Source of the DNA: DASZCR01 sp035942915
GTDB taxonomy: Bacteria > Acidobacteriota > Blastocatellia > Pyrinomonadales > Pyrinomonadaceae
NCBI GenBank assembly: GCA_035942915.1
Contig: DASZCR010000291.1
Span: 1-11,467 of the forward strand
Length of the DNA: 11,467 bases
Reading direction: 5' to 3'
Positions 6,811 to 11,467 of the stretch are shown one piece after another. The position numbers and the translations under genes were made by a program. The stretch's first letter is position 1. Every line of letters starts with the position of its first letter. The notes under the pieces were generated by a model that did not search any database, was not told the DNA's origin, and saw nothing but the letters and a program-made list of their open reading frames with translations.

Positions 6811-6877
6811 CTGATAGGAGGCGCAACAGGCGGCCTTCAGGAGAGATTGAGATTCAGGGAGAATAAGGGGAAAGAAG

Positions 6878-7333
6878 ATGAAAAGATTCGGAAAAATTCA
6901 GACGTTGACGCTGGCCGCCGTCGTCTCGGCCGTGACGTTGGCCGCGCCCTCGACGCAGGCGCAGACGCGCGGCTCGCAGAGACGCGAAGACCGGCAGGAA
7001 CGACGTGAAGACAGACAGGAGCGGCGCGAGGAGCGACGCGAGGACAGGCAGGAGCGGCGCGAAGAGCGTCGTGGCCGCAACTGGGAGCGTTACGGTCAGT
7101 ATGGCGGCTCGTTCCAGCTTCGCCAGACGGCCTTGAACGCCGGCTACAACGAAGGTATTCAGGAAGGGCGTCGTGACCGCAGTCGCGGCGAGCGTTTCGA
7201 CTATCGAGACGAAAGCGACTACCGCAACGCTACCATCGACTACAGTTCGCGCCTCGGCAATCGCGCGCTCTACCAGCGTTACTTCCGTGAAGGCTTCGCC
7301 AACGGTTACGAGGACGGCTACAGAGGCTACTAA
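6878..7333 (+). CDS. Secreted Arg/Glu-repeat protein of unknown function
   Basis: A 151-residue protein I cannot assign to a characterised family. A Sec signal peptide is clear: MKR, a hydrophobic stretch to about residue 23, and cleavage after TQA near 28. Residues 35-65 are an RREDRQE-type repeat, nearly all Arg, Glu, Asp and Gln, which should form an extended charged helix. The C-terminal half is Tyr/Gly/Arg-rich with GYNEGIQEG (89-97) and FREGFANGYEDGYRGY at the end, a spaced Gly-Tyr pattern. It should be periplasmic or surface-located and strongly basic; binding of polyanions or envelope support is only a guess. The ATG has an AGGGGAAAGAAG purine-rich ribosome-binding site directly upstream. 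It is divergent from the sensor kinase, so it may be a target of that system, and a stem-loop terminator follows at 7377-7408. Confidence 0.8.
   Translation: MKRFGKIQTLTLAAVVSAVTLAAPSTQAQTRGSQRREDRQERREDRQERREERREDRQERREERRGRNWERYGQYGGSFQLRQTALNAGYNEGIQEGRRDRSRGERFDYRDESDYRNATIDYSSRLGNRALYQRYFREGFANGYEDGYRGY
6980..7072 (+). repeat. Degenerate tandem repeat encoding RREDRQE-type units
   Basis: The segment codes for alternating RREDRQE and RREE units (residues 35-65). The DNA copies differ at many third positions (for example cgcgaagac, cgtgaagac, cgcgaggac), so the repeat is conserved at protein level more than at DNA level, which points to selection on the peptide rather than very recent slippage. 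Confidence 0.8.
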
Positions 7334-7376
7334 GAACAGACCCGCGACGAAGGTTCGCGCCTTCAGGGTTCAACTT

Positions 7377-7408
7377 GAGAGGGCGGATGCTCAGGCGTCC
7401 GCCCTTTC
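7377..7408 (+). terminator. Stem-loop terminator after the secreted Arg-rich gene
   Basis: GAGAGGGCGGATGC (7377-7390) pairs with GCGTCCGCCCTTTC (7395-7408) across a TCAG loop, giving a 14-bp stem with two G-T wobbles. It lies 43 nt after the stop at 7333 and is followed by a short T/C-rich stretch rather than a strong T-tract, so efficiency may be moderate. Confidence 0.7.
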
Positions 7409-7518
7409 TCGCCTTTCGGGGGGCGTGCCGGAATCGCGGCGCTATTATTCGTCTCTTAGCAGCATACTTCGGACGCCGACGGGAGTGTGTAACGTTGAAA
7501 GACTTTCACGGAGACAGT

Positions 7519-7893
7519 ATGTGGGGCGGGCTTGAAAGGCGTTCGCTGCCGCGACTCGCCCCGGCCTCAAGGGTCTGGGCGGCCGTCGAGAACACGACGC
7601 GCAACGAGTTGCTCGGCGTGGCCGAGGTGGCGGATTTCAGCGGTCTCGGAATGGCGCTCTGCGGGCTGGCGGGCGACCCTGTGGCCGCGCTCGGCGACAG
7701 GCTGTGGGTGACGCTCATCGCCGAAGAAGGCATCATCCCTTTGCGCGCACGCCTCGTTCGCATCAAACGCGAAGGGGTCTTCGGCCTCACGCTCGAAGCT
7801 CCCTCCGAATCCGGTCAACACCTGCTCCTGTGCATGTACGACCACGCTGCCGCGCTCAACGCGACCGACGACCGGCGCGCCGCATCCGGCTGA
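7519..7893 (+). CDS. Single-domain PilZ protein (putative c-di-GMP binder)
   Basis: Taken from the ATG at 7519 the product has 124 residues and spans one PilZ-like domain. Both c-di-GMP signature motifs are present: RxxxR as R8-S-L-P-R12 and DxSxxG as D39-F-S-G-L-G44, followed by beta strands (LWVTLIAEE, PLRARLVRIKREGVFGLTLE). PilZ domains bind cyclic di-GMP and pass the signal to partners in motility, polysaccharide synthesis or regulation; no partner is obvious nearby. There is no signal peptide, so it is cytoplasmic. The frame is open further upstream to 7375, but that part reads as non-coding and overlaps the terminator hairpin; GGAG at 7510-7513, 5 nt before the ATG, fixes the start. Its stop is 7 nt from the end of the convergent quinone reductase gene. 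The call rests on motifs and overall length. Confidence 0.8.
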   Translation: MWGGLERRSLPRLAPASRVWAAVENTTRNELLGVAEVADFSGLGMALCGLAGDPVAALGDRLWVTLIAEEGIIPLRARLVRIKREGVFGLTLEAPSESGQHLLLCMYDHAAALNATDDRRAASG

Positions 7894-7900
7894 CCTCACG

Positions 7901-8863
7901 CTAAGGAATCAAGATAATCTTTCCGTAAGAGCCAGACTCAAGCACGGCCTCGTGCGCCCGGCTTGCTTCTTCCAGCGGTAACTCGCGCCCGACAATGGGG
8001 CGCAGCGTCCCGTTCTCAAGTCCGTCGACCAGCGCAGTGTGAATCCCCAACAGTTCGCCCGCCGTGACATTCATCAACGTCATGCCGAGAATGTCCGCGT
8101 CCCGCATCATCGCCGCGCGCGGGTTAATCTCGACCGTGCCGCGACTGCCGACAATCACCACACGCCCCCTGCGCGCCAGCACTTCCAAATCCTTTCCGAG
8201 ATTCACGTTAGCCAGCATCTCAAGCACGACGTTGACGCCCGCGCCGCCCGTCAGCATCTTCAACTCTTCGAGATAATCGGGCGCGCGGTGATTGAGCGCG
8301 TGGTGTGCGCCCTCTGCGCGCACGAGTTCGAGGCCGCGCTCTGTCCCGGCTGTCGCGTAGACGGTGAGTCCTGCCGCGCGCGCCAGTTGAACGGCCGCGA
8401 CGCCGACGCCGCCGCTTGCGCCGTGAACGAGCACCGTCTCGCCTGCTTTGGCCTGCGCGCGCATGAAGAGGGCGCGATAGGCCGTCACGTAAGGGATGCC
8501 GACGGCCGCGCCCTGCCCGTAGGTCAGTCTGTCGGGCAGCGCATGAACCTGCGTCTCGTCGCAGAGGGTCAGTTCGGCATACGTCCCCGTCTGACTGCCC
8601 GCGACGTAGACGCGGTCGCCGACGCGCACGCGCGTCACACCCTCGCCGGTCGCCTCGACCAGACCGGCCGCGTCCGCCCCCGGCGTGTAAGGCAGCGTCG
8701 GTTTGACGGCATAGGTGCCGCTGCGTATGTAGGTGTCTACGGGGTTGACGCCGACGGCGCGGACACGCACCAACACCTGCCCGCGTCCCACCTCCGGCGC
8801 ATCCACCTCTTCGAGACGCAACACCTCAGCCCCGCCAAACTGACCAACGCGAATCGCTCTCAC
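7901..8863 (-). CDS. Zeta-crystallin-like NAD(P)H:quinone oxidoreductase (MDR family)
   Basis: A 320-residue medium-chain dehydrogenase/reductase. The N-terminal GroES-like domain has GVNPVDTYIRSG (38-49) and PYTPGADAAGLVEATGEGV; the Rossmann nucleotide site is VLVHGASGGVGVAAVQLARAAG with its GxxG core at 151-154. The zinc-ligand Cys residues of alcohol dehydrogenases are absent, which fits the zinc-free quinone oxidoreductase branch. Such enzymes use NADPH to reduce quinones or alpha,beta-unsaturated carbonyls in the cytoplasm. The start is GTG at 8863, supported by AAAGGAG about 8 nt upstream. It is the last gene of a same-strand run after an Rrf2 regulator, an NmrA-type protein and an SDR, but a 113-nt gap with a large inverted repeat separates it from the SDR, so it may be partly uncoupled. 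The exact substrate is not readable. Confidence 0.92.
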   Translation of the reverse strand: MRAIRVGQFGGAEVLRLEEVDAPEVGRGQVLVRVRAVGVNPVDTYIRSGTYAVKPTLPYTPGADAAGLVEATGEGVTRVRVGDRVYVAGSQTGTYAELTLCDETQVHALPDRLTYGQGAAVGIPYVTAYRALFMRAQAKAGETVLVHGASGGVGVAAVQLARAAGLTVYATAGTERGLELVRAEGAHHALNHRAPDYLEELKMLTGGAGVNVVLEMLANVNLGKDLEVLARRGRVVIVGSRGTVEINPRAAMMRDADILGMTLMNVTAGELLGIHTALVDGLENGTLRPIVGRELPLEEASRAHEAVLESGSYGKIILIP

Positions 8864-8888
8864 AGGACTCTCTCCTTTCTCATCTATC

Positions 8889-8973
8889 TGTCGCGGCCGA
8901 CGCGTGCGCGCACGGAGTTTTTATGAAAGTTTACGGATGAAACGCTCCGCACATGCACGCGTCGGCCGCGACA
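8889..8973. repeat. 85-nt palindromic element between the SDR and MDR genes
   Basis: TGTCGCGGCCGACGCGTGC (8889-8907) is repeated exactly inverted at 8955-8973. Pairing continues inward to CGGAG/CTCCG (8913-8917 and 8945-8949) across four mismatched positions, so the arms are 29 nt each around a 27-nt AT-richer loop. It begins 3 nt after the SDR stop codon. No T-tract follows on the minus strand and no flanking target duplication is evident. It could be a REP/MITE-like element or a strong mRNA hairpin that separates expression of the two genes. Confidence 0.85.
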
Positions 8974-8976
8974 AGC

Positions 8977-9732
8977 TTATGAAACCTGCGCGGCCTCCTC
9001 TGCTTCTTCCGGCTGCGCCTGAAATCTCTGACCGTGTACGTCGCGCGACTCGTCCGACGCGAGATAGACGAAGACCTCCGTCACTTCAGACGGGTCAGCC
9101 CACTGCGTCGGGTCTTCGTCAGGCTCTGCGTCGCGGTGCATGCGCGTGTTCATGTTGCCGGGGTCAACCCAGTTGACGCGCACGCCGCTGCCTTCAAGCT
9201 CGGCCGCCCACGTCTGCGACATGCCCTCGATGCCGAACTTCGAGATGCCGTATGCGCCCCAGCCGGGATAGCCCGTGCGCCCTGCGTCGCTCGTCACGTT
9301 GATGATGGAGCCGCCGCGCTCAATCATTGCGGGCAGGGCTTTCTTGATGAGCAGGAAAGGTGCGACGAGGTTGGTGTCGATGACTGCGCGGAAGTCTTCG
9401 AGCGGATAGTCGAGCAGGTAGGGCAAGGGCACGGGGCCGATGCTCGAAGCGTTGTTGACGAGCACGTCGAGACGGCCGCCGAACACGTCGAGCGTGGTCG
9501 CCACGACGCGCTCGATGTCTTCCTGTCGTCGGAGGTCTGCGACGACCGTCAGCACGCGCGCGCCGGGCGCGTCCTCTGCGAGCGCGGCGCGTACCTCTTC
9601 GAGCGCCTCGCGGTCGCGCGCCACCAGAGAGAGTCCGGCCGCGCCCTCGCGCGCAAACTCAAACGCCAACTGCCGCCCCAAACCGCGCGATGCGCCCGTT
9701 ATCAAGACGTATTTTCCCTGAAGTCTGTTCAC
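8977..9732 (-). CDS. Classical short-chain dehydrogenase/reductase
   Basis: A 251-residue classical SDR. The cofactor site is TGASRGLG (12-19) and the NNAG-like motif is NNAS at 93-96. The catalytic tetrad is visible as Asn121, Ser148 (NVTSDAG), Tyr161 and Lys165 (YGISK). Arg16 in the first glycine loop and VARDRE after strand 2 suggest NADP(H) preference. PGNMNTRM (about 191-198) matches the usual PG-T segment. It acts in the cytoplasm on an unknown alcohol/carbonyl substrate. The last 15 or so residues are Glu/Ala/Gln-rich and may be disordered. The start is GTG at 9732 with AGGAGA about 10 nt upstream. It begins 27 nt after the NmrA-type stop, so the two genes are probably cotranscribed under Rrf2 control. 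Confidence 0.92.
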   Translation of the reverse strand: MNRLQGKYVLITGASRGLGRQLAFEFAREGAAGLSLVARDREALEEVRAALAEDAPGARVLTVVADLRRQEDIERVVATTLDVFGGRLDVLVNNASSIGPVPLPYLLDYPLEDFRAVIDTNLVAPFLLIKKALPAMIERGGSIINVTSDAGRTGYPGWGAYGISKFGIEGMSQTWAAELEGSGVRVNWVDPGNMNTRMHRDAEPDEDPTQWADPSEVTEVFVYLASDESRDVHGQRFQAQPEEAEEAAQVS

Positions 9733-9759
9733 GTCTGTTTCTCTCCTCTCTCAAGCGTC

Positions 9760-10626
9760 TCACGCGCCTGCGCCGAACGCCTGCGCGTAGTCGCGTGCGA
9801 AGTCTGCGAACGTCAAAGGCTCACGCTTCGTCAACACGCGCACCGCGTCTGTGACGACCGCAGCCGCGCCCGAAGCGAACGTCTGGTTGAGCCGTTCGAG
9901 CGCGTCAACGAGCCATGCTGGCAGCCCCGCATCGAGCGCGCCCGCGCGGAACTGTTCCGGCGAAATGCCGACGTATGAAATCGTCCTCCCCGTCGCTTGC
10001 GAAAGCCGCTCGGCCACGTCTTGATAAGAGAGCGCCTCCGCCCCCGTCAAAATGTACGTCTGGCCTTCGTGCGCGTCTTCGGTGAGGACGCGCGCCGTGA
10101 CGGCCGCCACGTCGCGCGTATCGACAAAGCTGGCGCGGGCGTCGCCGACGGGTTGATAGAAGACGCCCTGCTCGCGTATCGAGTGTGCAGAGTTGAGCAT
10201 GTTCTGCATGAAGAAGTTGGGGCGCAGGATTGTCCACGCGAGTCCCGAAGCTCGCAGTTCATCCTCCGATAGTCCGTGCCAGCGCGCGAAGCCCTCTGCG
10301 GCCGACGCGTCTGCGCCGAAGGCTGAGAGTTTGACGATGCGGCCGACGCCCGCGCGCCGCGCCGCCGCGATGAAGCGGCTCTGACGCTCGACCATCTGCG
10401 GGTCGGGAGGCGGCAGAAGCAGCGCCGTCTCGACGCCCGCAAGCGCCGCGTCGAGCGAAGCGGCGTCGTCGAAGTCTCCACTGCCGACCTCGAAGCCGTG
10501 CGCTCCGAGCGCCCCCGCCTTCTTCGTGTCGCGCACCATCACGCGCACGTCGCGCCTGCCCGCCCCGGCCAGTTCTTTGACCACGTCGCCGCCTGTCGTC
10601 CCCGTCGCACCCGTCAACAGAATCAT
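9760..10626 (-). CDS. NmrA-type atypical SDR (YtfG/QorB-like NAD(P)H:quinone reductase candidate)
   Basis: A 288-residue NmrA/atypical SDR. The N-terminal nucleotide loop is TGATGTTG (5-12), a GxxGxxG pattern, followed by VRDTKKAGAL and the acidic GDFDD. There is no Tyr-xxx-Lys pair; WTILRPNFFMQNML (131-144) and DTRDVAAVTARVL are characteristic of the NmrA/YtfG group. Members either reduce quinones with NADPH (E. coli YtfG/QorB) or act as redox-sensing NADP-binding proteins. ATG at 10626 with AAGGAG about 8 nt upstream is a firm start. It is directly downstream of the Rrf2 gene (73-nt gap) on the same strand, and that gap carries a copy of the dyad also found in the Rrf2 promoter. A similar Rrf2-NmrA pairing is known in B. 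subtilis ywnA-ywnB, which supports a functional link. Confidence 0.9.
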   Translation of the reverse strand: MILLTGATGTTGGDVVKELAGAGRRDVRVMVRDTKKAGALGAHGFEVGSGDFDDAASLDAALAGVETALLLPPPDPQMVERQSRFIAAARRAGVGRIVKLSAFGADASAAEGFARWHGLSEDELRASGLAWTILRPNFFMQNMLNSAHSIREQGVFYQPVGDARASFVDTRDVAAVTARVLTEDAHEGQTYILTGAEALSYQDVAERLSQATGRTISYVGISPEQFRAGALDAGLPAWLVDALERLNQTFASGAAAVVTDAVRVLTKREPLTFADFARDYAQAFGAGA

Positions 10627-10660
10627 CTATCTTCTCCTTGAGCGAATCGCCTCACCGATG

Positions 10661-10683
10661 TTTGTGACCGTCGCTGTTACAAA
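10661..10683. promoter_or_regulatory. Predicted Rrf2 operator A, upstream of the NmrA-type gene
   Basis: The dyad TTTGTG-N11-TACAAA lies 35 nt before the NmrA-type ATG. Read as 8-bp half-sites it is TTTGTGAC-N7-GTTACAAA with one mismatch. Over the 25 bases from the first T it matches operator B (11190-11212) at 17, with both outer arms and an internal ACC kept. It is flanked on the repressor-gene side by an AT-rich stretch (10681-10700) where a promoter could lie. Confidence 0.6.
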
Positions 10684-10699
10684 TATTGCTAAAAAATTT

Positions 10700-11152
10700 T
10701 CAGGCGCGCTGTCGTGGCCTTGCCTTCGCGGCGCGGCGCGGCCTGACGGCTTCGACGAGACCCGCCACAGTCTTTTCGGCCAACACGCCGTCAACCGCCG
10801 CGTCCACCTCCGAGAGCAGCCCTTCAAGCACGCCCTCGATGTTCATCCCGACGGGACACTCCTGATTGGGTCGCTGCCGGTGCATCGAAAAAATCTCGCG
10901 CGGCTCGACGGCGCGATAGACTTCGCGCAGGGTAATCTCTGTGGCCGGACGCGCCAGACGCGAGCCGCCTGCCGCGCCCGTCTGCGAGGTGACGAGACCG
11001 GCGCGAGAGAGCGCACAGAGGATGCGCCGGATGACAACCGGGTTCGTGTTGACGCTGCACGCCAGATACTCCGACTTGAGCGGCTCTTCATCCGCCCACG
11101 CCAATAGCGTCAGGACATGCACCGCAACCGCGAATCTGCTGTTCGCCGACAC
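10700..11152 (-). CDS. Rrf2-family transcriptional regulator (YwnA-like, single conserved Cys)
   Basis: Taken from GTG at 11152 the protein has 150 residues. The winged helix-turn-helix is typical of Rrf2: SANSRFAVAVHVLTLLA (2-18), SEYLACSVNTNPVVIRRILCALSRAGLV (27-54), then the wing TGAAGGSRLARPATEITLREVYRAV. Iron-sulfur Rrf2 proteins such as IscR and NsrR carry three spaced Cys after this point; here there is only Cys99 in ECPVGMNI, as in the YwnA-type branch. Cys32 and Cys46 lie in the DNA-binding domain. Control through a thiol rather than a cluster is therefore likely, but is inference. The frame is open to a TTG at 11200, but that codon lies inside the predicted -10 region, so 11152 is preferred. 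It probably represses itself and the NmrA-SDR genes through the dyads at 11190 and 10661. The Arg/Lys-rich tail is unusual. Confidence 0.92.
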   Translation of the reverse strand: MSANSRFAVAVHVLTLLAWADEEPLKSEYLACSVNTNPVVIRRILCALSRAGLVTSQTGAAGGSRLARPATEITLREVYRAVEPREIFSMHRQRPNQECPVGMNIEGVLEGLLSEVDAAVDGVLAEKTVAGLVEAVRPRRAAKARPRQRA

Positions 11153-11189
11153 TTTCCGTCTTCTTCCCTTTCCCCTCTGGCCTCCGCTG

Positions 11190-11212
11190 TTTGTAACCAA
11201 TATAGATACAAA
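11190..11212. promoter_or_regulatory. Predicted Rrf2 operator B, over the Rrf2 gene's own promoter
   Basis: The dyad TTTGTA-N11-TACAAA has perfect 6-bp arms and covers the -10 box of the Rrf2 promoter, an ideal position for autorepression. Its arm sequence, 11-nt centre and flanking TG/TA match operator A at 10661-10683. Confidence 0.65.
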
Positions 11213-11226
11213 TACTATTTTGTCAA
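11199..11226 (-). promoter_or_regulatory. Sigma70 promoter of the Rrf2 gene
   Basis: On the minus strand a consensus -35 TTGACA (11221-11226) is followed by a 16-nt spacer and TATATT (11199-11204). Transcription would begin near 11192, leaving a leader of about 40 nt to the GTG at 11152. The -10 lies inside operator B. The region is conspicuously AT-rich compared with its surroundings. Confidence 0.7.
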
Positions 11227-11311
11227 GAGTTTCGTTGTAAAAACTTCCGCGCCTTCGTGTGTGTCTGCGCGTCTCTGCTGCGGGAAATTTAATCTCGCGC
11301 GAGCGGTCTTC

Positions 11312-11340
11312 TTGACTGTACGGGCGCGGCGTAATATCAA
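11312..11340 (+). promoter_or_regulatory. Candidate promoter for the gene starting at 11444
   Basis: TTGACT (11312-11317), a 17-nt spacer and TATCAA (11335-11340) form a moderate sigma70-like promoter; an overlapping TAATAT (11332-11337) is a better -10 hexamer but gives a 14-nt spacer. It points towards the partial gene at the right edge, with a leader of about 95 nt. Apart from this and the divergent Rrf2 promoter I see nothing in 11227-11443. Confidence 0.4.
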
Positions 11341-11443
11341 TGTTGAGGACGCGCGGGGACGTTCTCCCTCATCCGTGGCCGTTCCTTTCCTTGAGCGTCG
11401 AAGCGCGCGCGTCGGAAGTCCCGTAAGCGGAGAAGAATCGAAG

Positions 11444-11467
11444 ATGGCTTACACAGCCGAGATTAGC
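11444..11467 (+). CDS. Start of a truncated gene (possible VWA-domain protein)
   Basis: An ATG at 11444 follows GGAGAAG (11429-11435) with 8-nt spacing, and the window ends after eight codons reading MAYTAEIS. The ribosome-binding site and an upstream promoter candidate make a real start likely. From memory, some bacterial von Willebrand factor A domain proteins begin with a very similar peptide, but eight residues cannot establish the family. Confidence 0.5.

Noticed and set aside
6980..7072. Arg-rich repeat as a CRISPR-like or minisatellite array
   Set aside because: Units are short, lack spacers and are degenerate at synonymous sites; it is a coding repeat.
7375..7518. 48-codon N-terminal extension of the PilZ protein
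   Set aside because: It overlaps the terminator hairpin and reads as Arg-rich non-coding sequence; a GGAG site 5 nt before the ATG at 7519 supports the shorter form.
8889..8973. Inverted repeat as an intrinsic terminator
   Set aside because: Neither strand has a T-tract after the stem, and the 27-nt loop is longer than usual for terminators.
8039..9978. Two long plus-strand frames (8039-8926 and 9034-9978) opposite the MDR, SDR and NmrA genes
   Set aside because: Their composition is shadow-like (Arg/Ala/His/Val-rich) with no motifs, and the minus-strand genes beneath them are unmistakable family members.
7901..11152. Biosynthetic gene cluster or toxin-antitoxin/defence island
   Set aside because: Only general oxidoreductases and a regulator are present; there are no carrier proteins, nucleases, toxins or mobile genes.
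11153..11200. Longer Rrf2 protein starting at TTG 11200
   Set aside because: The TTG lies inside the predicted -10 box and operator, so it would not be on the mRNA; family members start close to the SANSRFAVAVHVL segment.

Overview
This is an 11.5 kb stretch of a high-GC bacterial chromosome. It is gene-dense, the third codon position is very GC-rich, and starts are often GTG. Gene types and codon style would fit an Acidobacteriota (Blastocatellia-like) genome, but no rRNA or marker gene is present, so the taxon is a guess. I see no tRNA, rRNA, CRISPR array, transposase or phage gene. Nearly every protein-coding gene is on the minus strand; the exceptions are a secreted Arg-rich protein, a PilZ protein and a gene just starting at the right edge.

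Region 1 (1-4205, minus strand, read right to left): a ClpX-like AAA+ unfoldase lacking the zinc-binding N-domain (2807-3955), a secreted alpha/beta hydrolase (1319-2764) and a coiled-coil J-domain protein (422-1288). They are spaced 30-42 nt apart and probably form one unit. A stand-alone LysM protein (62-268) follows with its own sigma70-like promoter. A 15-bp perfect inverted repeat sits inside the 5' end of the J-domain gene, and a 16-codon upstream ORF overlaps the ClpX-like start by ATGA.

Region 2 (4102-6877): a sensor histidine kinase followed by its OmpR-type response regulator. The kinase is divergent from a small secreted Arg/Glu-repeat protein (6878-7333). The shared intergenic region carries three AACTTTC boxes and an ECF-like promoter candidate. 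A clear stem-loop terminator (7377-7408) closes the secreted gene, and a single-domain PilZ protein (7519-7893) follows.

Region 3 (7901-11226, minus strand): an Rrf2-type repressor, an NmrA-type NAD(P)-binding protein, a classical SDR and a quinone-oxidoreductase-like MDR enzyme, in that transcription order. The Rrf2 promoter and the NmrA upstream region each carry a 23-bp dyad built as TTTGTR-N11-TACAAA. This is the best-supported regulatory finding in the window: a small redox/electrophile-response regulon with an autoregulated repressor. Between the SDR and MDR genes lies an 85-nt element with 29-nt near-perfect inverted arms.

The right edge (11444-11467) holds the first eight codons of a plus-strand gene. 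No wholly new multi-gene system is evident; the notable items are the Rrf2 operator pair, the two palindromic elements, the N-domain-less ClpX with its J-domain neighbour, and the candidate leader ORFs.
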